Positions 42,068 through 50,840 of a DNA stretch of 64,000 nt are shown in pieces. Under the pieces are notes generated by a model. It did no database searches and was not told where the DNA came from. It saw only the letters and a list, made by a program, of their open reading frames with translations. A program made the position numbers and the translations under genes. Numbering within the stretch: the stretch's first letter is position 1; each line of letters begins with the position of its first letter. The DNA lies in contig CAWFOC010000012.1 of NCBI GenBank assembly GCA_963817395.1, positions 62,001 through 126,000 on the forward strand, read 5' to 3'. The DNA comes from CAWGYQ01 sp963817395. Its GTDB lineage: Bacteria > Acidobacteriota > Vicinamibacteria > Vicinamibacterales > CAVPJW01.

Positions 42068-42541
42068 CTAGCTCCAGAAGCCGTCGAACGGCCGAAGCGC
42101 CTCCTCTTCGAGCACCGGGCCTTCAATCTGAATAGGGCGCCGCCCGCCCTGCAGCACCTGGCGGACCCCAACGTGGAGCTGGAACGGGCTGTCTCCTTCC
42201 AGCGCGTAGAAGCGCGCAGAGCTCAAGCCGTACACCAGCCGGCCCACGCCGCTCCAGAACAGCGCGCCGGCGCACATCGGGCAGGGCTCGGCGCTGGCAT
42301 AGAGCGTCGCGCCGGCAAGGCGCACGGGGTCGATGTCGGCTGGCAGCTCGCGCAGCAGGTTCAGCTCGGCATGCGCCGTGAGATCGCGCGCGGTGAACTG
42401 CGTGTTGCCGGCCTCGCCGAGCACCTCGCCACGCCCGTCCACCAGCACGGCGCCGAAGGGCCGATTGCCCTGCGCGCGCGCCTGGTGTGCGAGATCGATG
42501 GCGCGGCGAAGATACGCGAAATCATCGGGTGCGAGAGTCAT
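42068..42541 (-). CDS. Nucleoside/nucleobase deaminase (cytidine-deaminase superfamily)
   Basis: Zinc-dependent deaminase of 157 residues. The catalytic motifs are H57-A-E59 and P-C87-P-M-C90, which bind zinc and activate water. G-N-R-P-F-G-A-V-L-V-D before the first motif and the longer C-terminus fit the guanine/nucleoside deaminase branch more than tRNA-specific TadA, but substrate is uncertain. ATG 42541 overlaps the upstream SnoaL-like stop by ATGA, so the genes are translationally coupled. Confidence 0.88.
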   Translation of the reverse strand: MTLAPDDFAYLRRAIDLAHQARAQGNRPFGAVLVDGRGEVLGEAGNTQFTARDLTAHAELNLLRELPADIDPVRLAGATLYASAEPCPMCAGALFWSGVGRLVYGLSSARFYALEGDSPFQLHVGVRQVLQGGRRPIQIEGPVLEEEALRPFDGFWS

Positions 42542-42930
42542 GCGGGGCAGGCAAGAGTCATGGCGGGGCGCGGCAGGTCGACGGCGACGCGAATTCGCCA
42601 TTCACCGCCGATCCTGGCGAAGTAATCGACGAACGCGCGCCGATCGTCGATCAGCTCGCCATTCACGCGCACCCGCGCGTGCTGGATCCCGGTGACGAGT
42701 GCCTCGTCGTCGAAGAGATCGACCTCGACCTGATGGAGGTCGACCGCGAGAATCTCGCCGGGAATCTGCTCCACCGCCCGCAGAAACGTGTCGGCATCCG
42801 ACGAGGCGCCACCCGGGCTCCGGGCTACGAACCCCGGCGCCAGCGACCGCGCGAGGGATTTCACATCCCGCCGGCCGATGGCCGCCGCAATCTCGCGGGC
42901 CGTCGTCAACACTCGCTCCCGATCGCTCAT
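42538..42930 (-). CDS. SnoaL/DUF4440-like protein (first of two)
   Basis: 130 residues with the NTF2-like alpha+beta pattern: a helical start (R-E-R-V-L-T-T-A-R-E-I), D-V-K-S-L-A-R-S-L-A-P-G-F-V-A, and late strands with I-G-G-E-W-R-I-R-V-A-V. Proteins of this fold act as small-molecule isomerases or simply bind ligands, and no catalytic set is obvious. It is coupled to the deaminase gene and lies 12 bases after the second SnoaL-like gene. Confidence 0.7.
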   Translation of the reverse strand: MSDRERVLTTAREIAAAIGRRDVKSLARSLAPGFVARSPGGASSDADTFLRAVEQIPGEILAVDLHQVEVDLFDDEALVTGIQHARVRVNGELIDDRRAFVDYFARIGGEWRIRVAVDLPRPAMTLACPA

Positions 42931-42942
42931 GAAAGTCCTTCC

Positions 42943-43341
42943 CTACCCGGCCAGAAATTCCTCGAATGCGCGCGCATCCACGGGAATCGTCTGTCCCTCG
43001 AGCATCTTGCCGTTACGAAAGCGATAGAGATAGGCCTGGTAGTTGTCGTACTGCCGGCCGTCCGCGCGCCGGCCGGTGACGTGCAGATACATCATGATGT
43101 GGTCGCCGCTGGCCATGACCACTTCGGGCGTGCCTCTCATCGTGCCGCTCGTCAGTTCCTTGATACGCCGGAGGGCACCAGCGAACGCCTCGCGTCCACG
43201 GTAGGTGCCGCTCACCGACGCCTGCCCGCGAATGACATAGACGACCTCAGGGTCCAGACCCTCAGCCGCGCGCTCGACATCGTTCCGGTTGAACGCCTCG
43301 AAGATGTCCATCAGCGTCTTGATGTTCTCGCGCTCACCCAT
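42943..43341 (-). CDS. SnoaL-like protein (second of two)
   Basis: 132 residues with the SnoaL pattern N-I-K-T-L-M-D-I-F-E-A-F-N-R-N-D-V-E, Y-R-G-R-E-A-F, then strands ending D-N-Y-Q-A-Y-L-Y-R-F-R-N-G-K, which is the usual hallmark of the ketosteroid-isomerase-like fold. Not closely similar to its neighbour by eye. Its ATG overlaps the SH3-protein stop by eight bases. Confidence 0.78.
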   Translation of the reverse strand: MGERENIKTLMDIFEAFNRNDVERAAEGLDPEVVYVIRGQASVSGTYRGREAFAGALRRIKELTSGTMRGTPEVVMASGDHIMMYLHVTGRRADGRQYDNYQAYLYRFRNGKMLEGQTIPVDARAFEEFLAG

Positions 43342-43696
43342 CGGAAGGCTCTCCGCCGATCTTCGCCAGAACCGTCACCGGCAGCCATCCAAGGCGGCCC
43401 TGCCCCGACCGCACCCATGCGAAGCCGTCGAACTCCGTGAGGATTTCGACAATGTCGCCCTGTCGCGCGGGCAACTCGGTGGCCTCGTAGTGCTCGGAGA
43501 CGCGCGCGTGTCCGGGCGCCGTGGAGCTCAGGACCGTCTCGGGGACCCACCCCTCGCGGCCGTCACTCGCCTGGCACCAGAGCCACCGCGTGAACTGTTC
43601 GTCGCGGCGGGTGACCGTGACGAGCGCGCCGGCCTCGACCCGAATCGGATCCGGGTACTGAACGCCGTAATCTTCGTGGAGCCGTGCGCGCGTCAT
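43334..43696 (-). CDS. Two-repeat SH3-domain protein
   Basis: 120 residues containing two SH3-like halves. The first (to about residue 55) has Y-P-D-P-I-R-V-E-A-G and R-E-G-W-V-P-E-T-V-L. The second has E-A-T-E-L-P-A-R-Q-G-D-I-V and L-G-W-L-P-V-T-V-L. This matches the bacterial variant-SH3 group, which has no signal peptide and so should act in the cytoplasm. ATG 43696 is preferred because family members start at this point; ATG 43711 is in frame upstream. It lies between the DJ-1 gene and the SnoaL pair in the same direction. Confidence 0.75.
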   Translation of the reverse strand: MTRARLHEDYGVQYPDPIRVEAGALVTVTRRDEQFTRWLWCQASDGREGWVPETVLSSTAPGHARVSEHYEATELPARQGDIVEILTEFDGFAWVRSGQGRLGWLPVTVLAKIGGEPSDG

Positions 43697-43721
43697 GGTT
43701 GTGGCTTCCATCCGAGAGCGA

Positions 43722-44315
43722 TCAGGCGGAGTCTTCGGGAAGACGGCCGCTGCGGAACAATTCGAGCCACAACGCGCGATCGGACTCGCCGAAGACGTCG
43801 AGCTCAGCAAACAGCTCCGCCGCGAACTCGACATCCGCAAGCCCGCTCGCCGTAATGAGTCCCCGATCGCGCACCGCAGGAGCGTCCACGTACTGCGCGC
43901 TCGCCGCGTACTCTGGAAGCTGATGCTGCAGATAGGCGAGACCATTGCTCGTGTGCCGGCGATCCCGCAGCAGCCCGGCCCGGGCAATTCCCAGTGTGGC
44001 CCCACAGATTGCGGCGATCGGTACGCCGCTGTCCTCGAGCTTCGAGAGCAGCGTGACGAGCTCGGGCTCGGGCGGCGTGGCCTCCCAGCGATCGCCACCC
44101 GGCAGGATGATCACCGCCACGTCACCGACCTCGACTTCGTCGAACGACATCGTCGGCTCGATGCGCAGGCCGCCCATCGACTCGACGAGGTCGCGTGTTC
44201 GGGCCACGGTTTCCACGCGGTAGCCGCCCTGGCGCCGCAACTCGGCCAGCGCGTGCGCCGGCTCCCAGTCGGCAAAGCCCGGAAACACCAGCACGTACAC
44301 GGCCTTGTCTGGCAT
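43722..44315 (-). CDS. DJ-1/PfpI family protein
   Basis: 197 residues with the flavodoxin-like DJ-1 fold. The nucleophilic-elbow cysteine is Cys104 (A-I-C-G-A-T-L), and an N-terminal Glu (W-E-P-A, residue 18) is in position to interact with it. The L-P-G-G-D-R-W loop is also typical. Members serve as deglycases, chaperones or amidotransferase-like enzymes; the exact role cannot be set. It starts 10 bases after the rsgA stop, so it is probably co-transcribed. Confidence 0.88.
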   Translation of the reverse strand: MPDKAVYVLVFPGFADWEPAHALAELRRQGGYRVETVARTRDLVESMGGLRIEPTMSFDEVEVGDVAVIILPGGDRWEATPPEPELVTLLSKLEDSGVPIAAICGATLGIARAGLLRDRRHTSNGLAYLQHQLPEYAASAQYVDAPAVRDRGLITASGLADVEFAAELFAELDVFGESDRALWLELFRSGRLPEDSA

Positions 44316-44325
44316 CGGCGCTCTA

Positions 44326-45387
44326 TTATGGCCGGTAGAACTTCTTGAGGGCTTTGCTCCCGATTTTCGCCTGTCGTGTCCGCTCGAGCGCTGCGCTCCT
44401 GTCCATTCTGGACTGCGAGTGCCGAAGCTCGGCAGCCAGCTTCTCATATGCGGCAAGCCGGTCGGCCGACAGTTCACCACGCTCGACCGCCTCGCGCACG
44501 GCGCAGCCGGGCTCTTGATGGTGACCGCAGTTCGCAAAGCGGCAAGCCGTGGCCAGTGCATCGATGTCGGCGAACACGGCGCTTACGCCTTCTTCGGCAT
44601 TCGACAACTGCAGCTCACGCATGCCCGGGGTGTCGATGACGATGCCGCCCTGGGGCAACACGAACATCTGGCGTGACGTCGTCGTATGACGGCCGCGGCG
44701 GTCCTGGGCCCGGACTTCACGGGTTGGCTGCACGTCCTGTCCAAGAAGCCGGTTGAGCAGCGTGGACTTGCCCACGCCCGACGATCCGACGAAGCCGACC
44801 GTCACGCCCGTTGCGAGATACGGCTGGATGGCGTCGAAGCCGGCCCCCGTGAGCGCGCTGATCGCGTGCACGGGGACGCCCATCGCGACAGGACGGACCT
44901 CGGCCAGCACGTCCTCGACTTCCGCCGACTGGTCGGCCTTGTTCAAGACGACGACCGGATCGGCGCCGCCTTCCCAGACGAGCGCCAGGTAGCGTTCGAG
45001 CCTCCGCGGATTCAGATCGCGATCGCACGCCGTCATGATGAACACGATGTCGATGTTCGCGGCGATCACCTGGCCGTCGGGCCGATCGCCGGCTGGCTGT
45101 CGCATGAAGACCGTTCGACGCGGCAGCACGGCCTGGACGATGGCGGGCCCTTCGCCGTCGGAGGGGCGAAGCGCCACGAAGTCGCCGGTCGACGGAAGCT
45201 CCGAGCGACGTGTGGCGCGGCCGCGCAGCCGGCCCGCGAGCTCGCCCGAGATCTCGCCCGCAGCGGTCTGGATTCGGTACGCGCCGCGATACTCAATGGC
45301 CACGCGGCCCGGGACGAGACCCTCCGCGGCGTAAGGCTGGAAGCAGGTTTCCCAGCCGGTGTTCCACCCGAGCTGCTCGAGCGTCAT
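44326..45387 (-). CDS. rsgA: Small-subunit ribosome maturation GTPase RsgA
   Basis: Circularly permuted GTPase that checks 30S subunit assembly. The 353 residues comprise an N-terminal OB-fold and a GTPase domain whose motifs come in permuted order: N-K-A-D (G4) first, then the P-loop G-S-S-G-V-G-K-S-T, then D-T-P-G (G3). The zinc domain is C-R-F-A-N-C-G-H-H-Q-E-P-G-C. Length and order match the family. No frameshift. Confidence 0.95.
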   Translation of the reverse strand: MTLEQLGWNTGWETCFQPYAAEGLVPGRVAIEYRGAYRIQTAAGEISGELAGRLRGRATRRSELPSTGDFVALRPSDGEGPAIVQAVLPRRTVFMRQPAGDRPDGQVIAANIDIVFIMTACDRDLNPRRLERYLALVWEGGADPVVVLNKADQSAEVEDVLAEVRPVAMGVPVHAISALTGAGFDAIQPYLATGVTVGFVGSSGVGKSTLLNRLLGQDVQPTREVRAQDRRGRHTTTSRQMFVLPQGGIVIDTPGMRELQLSNAEEGVSAVFADIDALATACRFANCGHHQEPGCAVREAVERGELSADRLAAYEKLAAELRHSQSRMDRSAALERTRQAKIGSKALKKFYRP

Positions 45388-45391
45388 GAGG

Positions 45392-45997
45392 TCATCGAGG
45401 CGGCACCGTCCAGAGAAACAGGTCGGTGCCGTCGTCGGTCGTCGCTCTCCTTTCGGGAACCCAACCGGCGATGGGAAACTGGTGCGAGACGACGCGCGCG
45501 CCAGGCTGAAGCTCGCTCTTCAGCTTTCCCTCCAGCCGCCGATTGACGTTGGGCGACAGATACAACGTGACGACGGTGGCTGCCGAAATGTCGGCGGTGA
45601 ACAGATCGCCTTCGATGAAGGTCACCCGGTCGGCCACGGCGCCCTCCCGCGCCACTTCACGCGAGATGAGGACGAGCCGCGGGTCGAGCTCGACACCGAC
45701 GCCGCGCGCCCCGAATTTCTGCGCGGCGAGAATCACGATGCGCCCATCTCCGGACCCGAGATCGTAGACCACATCGTCTGCCGTGACGCCAGCCAGGCTC
45801 AGCATCGCATCGGCCACGGCGTGCGAGGTGGGCACGAAATAGATATCCGGCGCACGGGATGGACCCTGGCGGCCCACTGCTCCACCAGAGGAACGGGCAG
45901 CGATCGAACCTGACACCAGGCTCAAAGCGACGATCAGCTCGACTGCCAGCCCACTTCGTCGGCGTCCTCGAGCGGCTACCGTCAGCACTGAATGCAC
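45392..45997 (-). CDS. Class I methyltransferase with an N-terminal hydrophobic leader
   Basis: 201 residues. Residues about 15-35 are a hydrophobic segment after a run of Arg, consistent with a signal peptide or anchor. The methyltransferase domain starts with P-T-S-H-A-V-A-D-A-M-L and has the SAM motif V-Y-D-L-G-S-G-D-G-R-I and the acidic V-E-L-D-P. The L-Y-L-S-P-N-V-N-R-R-L motif resembles the ATPSC-KMT/FAM173 lysine-methyltransferase group. A SAM enzyme facing the periplasm would be unusual, so membrane anchoring on the cytoplasmic side is more likely. It starts 13 bases after the DJ-1-GNAT gene. Confidence 0.72.
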   Translation of the reverse strand: MHSVLTVAARGRRRSGLAVELIVALSLVSGSIAARSSGGAVGRQGPSRAPDIYFVPTSHAVADAMLSLAGVTADDVVYDLGSGDGRIVILAAQKFGARGVGVELDPRLVLISREVAREGAVADRVTFIEGDLFTADISAATVVTLYLSPNVNRRLEGKLKSELQPGARVVSHQFPIAGWVPERRATTDDGTDLFLWTVPPR

Positions 45998-46010
45998 GCA
46001 GGCGGCTCCG

Positions 46011-47132
46011 TCACCGATCCGGTTCGAACGCCTCGCGGGTGAGGCGATAGAACACCGTGTCCAGACCGTTCAACGTGCCTCGCCTGACGAAGCTCATGCC
46101 GAGCCGCTCCATCACCCGGATCGACGACGAGTTGGGAACATCGGTCGACGCTTCGACGGCGGGCAGCCGCAGCACGGAGAACGCATGCGCCATCACACCT
46201 CGCGCCGCTTCCGTGGCCAGCCCTTGTCCCCACCATCGCGGCCACAAGCCGTAGAGCAATTCAGGCGCCTCGCTTTCCGAGGAACGCAGGCCGCAAAACC
46301 CGATGGCCTCGCCGGTCTCCTTCTGTCGCACCGACCACAAGCCGTATCCGTGGCGGGCGAAGTCGCGAGAGCTCGCTCTCACCACCTGCGCCGCTCGATC
46401 ACGATCGATGACACGATCGTCCCACAGGTATTTCCGCACGGCACTGTCGGTCCACAGCGCGTGCATGCCGTCCACGTCGGCGGGCTCGAGCGGCCGCATT
46501 TTCGTGCGGGCCGTGGTGAGCTGCCGCGCGGCGCCGCGGGGAAACTCGATGTACTTCGCGGTGTCATCCGCCACCGCCTGCCCGTGCATCGATTCGACGA
46601 GCGCCAGCGCCATGTCGATCCCGGCCGCGACGCCGGCCGATGTCAGACAGCCGTCATCGACGACCCGGAGATCGGACTCCACCGTCACCGTCGGATCCAG
46701 CTTCGCGAGCAGATCGAGAGCGCCCCAATGCGTGGTCGCCGAGCGGCCGGCCAGAAGGCCCGCGCGCGCCAGCAGCAGCGAGCCTGTGCACACTGACGTC
46801 ACGCGTTTCGCCGCCTGGGCCGTCCGTCGAATCCACTCGAGGACGGCCTCGTCGTCGAGCAGCGGGCGTGTACCGAACCCGCCGGGGATCACGAGCACGT
46901 CTGCTGCGGGCGCCGTCGCGAAGTCGAAATGCGGCAGCACGCGGAGCCCGCCAGTGGCCACCACCGGATTCGAGGTTCGGGCGACGGTGAACACCCGGAA
47001 GGGCGCCGTCTCGTCGGACCGTCGCGATTCCACGCCGGGCGTGAGCCGCGCGCGTGAGAAGACCTCGAACGGCCCCGCGAAATCGAGCACCTCGACGTCG
47101 TCGAAGATGAAGATGGCGACGTTATCGCGCAT
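46011..47132 (-). CDS. Fusion of a DJ-1/PfpI domain and a GNAT acetyltransferase
   Basis: 373 residues in one uninterrupted frame. Residues 1-195 form a DJ-1/PfpI domain of the type found in GlxA-like regulators: F-D-D-V-E-V-L-D-F-A-G-P-F-E, V-I-P-G-G-F-G and the elbow cysteine 115 (T-S-V-C-T-G-S-L-L). Residues about 205-370 form a GNAT domain of the RimJ/RimL kind: T-K-M-R-P-L-E-P-A-D, G-F-C-G-L-R, the acetyl-CoA loop W-W-G-Q-G-L-A-T-E-A, and N-S-S-S-I-R-V-M-E-R-L-G. The usual C-terminal AraC helix-turn-helix is absent. No start codon with a binding site lies at the junction, so the fusion may be real, but an error removing a stop cannot be excluded. Confidence 0.75.
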   Translation of the reverse strand: MRDNVAIFIFDDVEVLDFAGPFEVFSRARLTPGVESRRSDETAPFRVFTVARTSNPVVATGGLRVLPHFDFATAPAADVLVIPGGFGTRPLLDDEAVLEWIRRTAQAAKRVTSVCTGSLLLARAGLLAGRSATTHWGALDLLAKLDPTVTVESDLRVVDDGCLTSAGVAAGIDMALALVESMHGQAVADDTAKYIEFPRGAARQLTTARTKMRPLEPADVDGMHALWTDSAVRKYLWDDRVIDRDRAAQVVRASSRDFARHGYGLWSVRQKETGEAIGFCGLRSSESEAPELLYGLWPRWWGQGLATEAARGVMAHAFSVLRLPAVEASTDVPNSSSIRVMERLGMSFVRRGTLNGLDTVFYRLTREAFEPDR

Positions 47133-47148
47133 GACGCGTGTTCCGTTT

Positions 47149-47712
47149 TCAGGTGCCTGTCTCCGCCTGCCAGATGTCCTTGTATCGGACCACCAGGCCG
47201 GCATCGTCCACCTCGAGGTCGGCGACGAATCGACCTCCCCCGCTTTCATACCGGTAGTGATGGCGGTCGAGGCGCTGATAGATTTGCACGAGCGGCTCGA
47301 GATTGAAGGTCGGAAAGCGAAGCCAGGCCGCGCGGACCTCAGCCTGCTGGCCGTCGGCGAGATTCAGGCGCCGGATGGGCAGCAGGTTGGTCGCGGGGCT
47401 GAAGTTCAGGTCCACGTCGATGCATCCGCTGACGTCCGCGGCGGATTCTCCGTTGAGTGACCACTGCCTGGCAGGGTCCACCGCGACGTTGGCGGCGATA
47501 CTCCGGCTGCCGACCCAGCCTTCGACAGAGGCCGAGATCGTCTGCCACAGAGCGTCGCAGACGACTCGATAGTCCAGCCGGCAGGCTTGCCGGTCGTGCT
47601 GGAAGACGGCGGTTCCTGCGAGAATCCAGCGATCGCCCTGCCCGGCCAGACGCGCAGCTTCATGACCCGGATGGTCGAGCCGCCGCCACAGCCTGGTCTG
47701 AGATTCGGACAT
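47149..47712 (-). CDS. Putative glycolipid-binding domain protein
   Basis: 187 residues. The pattern matches the putative glycolipid-binding family (PF06475): R-R-L-D-H-P-G-H-E near the start, D-Y-R-V-V-C-D-A-L-W in the first strands, C-I-D-V-D-L-N-F-S-P-A-T-N-L-L-P-I-R-R-L in the middle and Y-R-Y-E-S near the end. No signal peptide, so probably cytoplasmic. ATG 47712 gives the family start M-S-E. It lies 16 bases upstream of the DJ-1-GNAT gene in the same direction. The name comes from a structure prediction in the family; real ligand unknown. Confidence 0.8.
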   Translation of the reverse strand: MSESQTRLWRRLDHPGHEAARLAGQGDRWILAGTAVFQHDRQACRLDYRVVCDALWQTISASVEGWVGSRSIAANVAVDPARQWSLNGESAADVSGCIDVDLNFSPATNLLPIRRLNLADGQQAEVRAAWLRFPTFNLEPLVQIYQRLDRHHYRYESGGGRFVADLEVDDAGLVVRYKDIWQAETGT

Positions 47713-47868
47713 CCAGCCTGCAATCCTAACAAGGTGCACCGGCCGACCGGAACGGGTCATCCGAGCTCGAGCGAAGCCCGCCCCGGGTGGGGTCCGGAGG
47801 CGCTTGCCGCCGGCCCGGCCGTGTCTCCGATTTGTCTACACAAAGACGTCGGGCGGCCCTCCCTGCTC

Positions 47869-47898
47869 TTTACATCCGCATGGGGAAGGGACTAGATT
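47869..47898 (+). promoter_or_regulatory. Promoter for the NHL-repeat gene pair
   Basis: TTTACA (47869-47874) and TAGATT (47893-47898) are spaced by 18 bases. The next gene starts 33 bases further on after an AGGAGG, giving an ordinary short leader. Confidence 0.6.
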
Positions 47899-47931
47899 CG
47901 GCCTGCCCAGATGTCGCCTTCAGGAGGATAT

Positions 47932-49021
47932 ATGCGCCGTTTTGCAACAATCGTCACTGCTGGCCTGATCTTGACGGCCGGGCTAGTGCTCGCGCAGGCG
48001 CCACCCGCGCAAGCGCCGGCAGCCCCGCTCGTCGCCAAGGCCAGGGCCACGACGCCGGAAATTCCGTACGATTCGATCAGCTTCATCAAGTCGATGCCAG
48101 CCGGGCTCTACATGGGCGAAGGCATCGGCGTCGCCACCAACTCCAAGGGCGGCGTGTACGTCTTCACCCGCAGCGGCGAGTCACGCGTGTTCGAGTTCGA
48201 CCGTAACGGCGTGTTCGTCAAGGAGTTCGGCAAGGACAGCTACGGCTACGGCTTCGCCCATGCCGTCCGCGTCGACAAGGACGAAAACGTCTGGTCGGTC
48301 GACGAAGGCACGAACGTGATCCTGAAGTACAACCCCGCCGGCAAGCTGCTGATGGTGCTCGGCAAGCGTCCGGACCCGCTCGATCAGTACAGCATGATCC
48401 CGGGTGTGGCGCCGTTCTCGGGCGCCAACCGGCCGCACTCGTTCCACCGGCCGACCGACATCGCGTGGGATCCGCAGGGAAACATCTTCGTGTCCGACGG
48501 GTATACGGATTCGCGCATCGTGAAGTACGACAAGTTCGGCCGCTTCATCAAGTCGGCCGGCACGCGCGGCAACGGCGACCTGCAGTTCAGCACGCCGCAC
48601 ACGATGTCGGTGGACAATTCGGGCAACGTGTACGTGGGCGACCGCGGCAACCGCCGTCTCGTGGTCCTCGACAACAACCTCGCTCAGAAGGCCATCTGGG
48701 ACACGGTCGGTGCGCCCTGGGGAATCTGTGTCTCACAGAGCACGCCCCAATACCTCTACACGTCCAATTCGGCCGGCACGACGATCGACGAGCCCACCCG
48801 ACACGACGACGGGCGATATCTACAAGCTGCAGCTCCCCGAGGGCAAGGTCGTCGGACGGTTCGGCAAGGCCGGCAAGGCGATCAAGGAGTTCGCGAGCAT
48901 CCATCAGATGGACTGCCGCAACCCGAACGAAATCTACGTGGCCGAGATTCAGGCGTGGCGCATCCAGAGGGTCACGCTCCACCCTGACCGCATGACCACG
49001 ACGTCCGCTGGACGGAACTAG
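47932..49021 (+). CDS. Secreted NHL-repeat protein, one frameshift
   Basis: A signal peptide (to A-Q-A) and Pro/Ala linker lead to NHL blades: G-V-Y-V-F-T-R-S-G, D-E-N-V-W-S-V-D-E-G-T-N, P-T-D-I-A-W-D-P-Q-G-N-I-F-V-S-D-G-Y and N-V-Y-V-G-D-R-G-N-R-R. The last blade is reached after a frame change near 48812; dropping one G gives D-D-G-D-I-Y-K-L-Q. About 362 residues. ATG 47932 has AGGAGG four bases upstream. It starts a two-gene operon with the next NHL gene. A periplasmic binding or lyase-like role is possible, but no catalytic set is proven. Confidence 0.85.
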
Positions 49022-49032
49022 GAGAGGGACCG

Positions 49033-50140
49033 ATGAAACGCGTACTCCAGTTGAGCCGTGGTGGCCGTCGCGCTTGCGACGGGTGCCACGCTGATAGCTC
49101 AATCAGTCCCGGACGTCAAGTTCGAGACCAACGTCGACCTGATCTCCCTCCCCGCCTACGGCGAAGTGGCCGGGGTGGCCACCAACTCGCGCGGGCAACA
49201 TCTACGTGTACGCGCGCACCGGTCTCGCCGCCATCGCGATCGGCCAGGAGCGATCCTTCCTTCGCGGCGGATCGCGTTTGTTCCAGTTCGATCAGACCGG
49301 CAAGTTCGTTCGCGAGATCGGACAGGGCACCTACTCGATGAAGTACGCGCAGAACGTGCGCGTGGACCCGCAGGACAACGTCTGGGTCGTCGATGCGGGC
49401 ACGAACACGGTCACGAAGTTCGACTACGAACGGAGCTGTTCCTGCTGGTGCTCGGCAGAGCGCCTGAAGCAATCCCGGTGCGGCCCCCCCCGGGCGTGAG
49501 GGCGCGGCTCATCGATCCGGAGCCGCCCCCGCCGCCGACTCCTCCGGGCGGCGGTGGTGGTGGCGCAATGGCCGGCAGGCCTCCGGGCTCCGGCCTGGAA
49601 GCCAACAGCTTCAACCGTCCGACCGACATCGCCTTCGACAAGGCCGGCAACGTCTACGTGGCCGACGGGATGGGGACCAACAACCGCGTCGCGAAGTTCA
49701 ACGCGGACGGCAACTTCGTGAAGACCTGGGGCCAGACCGGCACGGGTCAGGGCCAGTTCACGAAGATCCTGGGTATCGCCAGCGACTCGGCGGGCAACAT
49801 CTACGTGGCCGACGCCGGCAACAAGCGCATCCAGGTGTTCGACGGCGAGGGCAATTTCAAGTCGGAAATCAGCGGCATCGGCACGCCGCAGGCCCTCTGC
49901 ATCACGGGTGGCCCGACGCAGTACCTCTACAGCTCGAACTCGAACGATCCGGAGAGCATGGAGAACGGCGAGATCTACAAGATCTCGCTGGACGGCAAGG
50001 TCGTGAGCAAGTTCGGCAAGGCCGGCCGCATTCCTGGCGAGTTCGGCATGGTCAACTCGCTCGATTGCCGCACGGACAACAACCTGCTCGTCGGCGAGGT
50101 GTGGAACTGGCGCGTGTCGAAAGTGACCCTCCTCAAGTAA
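49033..50140 (+). CDS. Secreted NHL-repeat protein, several frameshifts
   Basis: Close relative of the preceding gene, 11 bases downstream, with GGAGAGGG before ATG 49033. Signal peptide M-K-R-V-L-Q-L-S... continues as V-A-V-A-L-A-T-G-A after a shift near 49056. Further shifts lie near 49193 and 49432; the first two are repaired by dropping one base (N-S-R-G-N-I-Y-V-Y-A), the third by dropping two. Blades include P-T-D-I-A-F-D-K-A-G-N-V-Y-V-A-D-G and N-I-Y-V-A-D-A-G-N-K-R-I-Q-V-F. A Pro/Gly-rich insert sits near 49520-49590. Ends at TAA before a strong terminator. About 368 residues. Confidence 0.82.
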
Positions 50141-50165
50141 CGGCCTGGGCCTCCGAAGCGACAAA

Positions 50166-50197
50166 GGGCCGACCCGCCGGGGTCGGCCCTTTTTTTT
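50166..50197 (+). terminator. Strong intrinsic terminator of the NHL operon
   Basis: GGGCCGACC (50166-50174) pairs perfectly with GGTCGGCCC (50181-50189) around a 6-base loop, followed by eight T (50190-50197), 25 bases after the stop codon. Confidence 0.95.
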
Positions 50198-50242
50198 CAC
50201 CTTGGCCCGGGGCCAGTTAGCGGGCTCCAGCCCTGCCCGCGC

Positions 50243-50840
50243 TCACTGCCGGGGCTCTCGAGTCAACAACGGAATCCGCGTGCGCCGCGCCGAGCACGCG
50301 ACGAGCGTCGCGAGCCGCCTGGCCCTGGTCTCCTCCCGCTTCGCGCTCATGACCCAGTACGTGCTCGTGCGCCTGTAGTACGGCGCCTCCCCCTGAAAGT
50401 AATCCCAGGCGGCCCGGTTGGCGCGGAACGTCCGGCGGTAGGCCGGTGCGAGCTCGATCGATCGCTGCTCGAAGGAATAGACGCCCGTTCGCTGTTCGTC
50501 GCGCGCCTGGAACGCGGCCAGGCCCGCCTCGGTCATGCGACCGGCTTCAATCAGGCGTTCGACGTGGCGGATGTTCACCCGGCTCCAGATACTGCGCGAA
50601 CGCCGCGGGCTGAATCGCTGGCTGAAACTGTTCGCATCGACCCGTCGCCGCACGCCGTCGATCCACCCGAAACACAGCGCCTCGTCCAGCGCCTGCGTGT
50701 ATGTCACACCTCGATCGGCGGCGTCGGTCCGGAAGCAGCGCAACAGCAACTCGGTGGCGGTGCGATGGTTCTTGCTCGAACCACGCCCGCAACCGAGCGG
50801 GAGTGCGGAAGCTCGTGAGGGAGGGCTGCTTCACGCTCAC
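50243..50840 (-). CDS. YdeI/OmpD-associated family protein, one frameshift
   Basis: The body has the YdeI signature Y-T-Q-A-L-D-E-A-L-C-F-G-W-I-D-G, then F-S-Q-R-F-S-P-R-R and S-I-W-S-R-V-N. The frame changes near 50779; dropping one base joins it to W-F-E-Q-N-H-R-T-A-T-E-L, the normal YdeI N-terminal pattern. The start is then GTG 50840, which overlaps the stop of the upstream methyltransferase as GTGA. About 198 residues. Some members are linked with bacteriocin resistance, but the function here is unknown. Confidence 0.8.
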
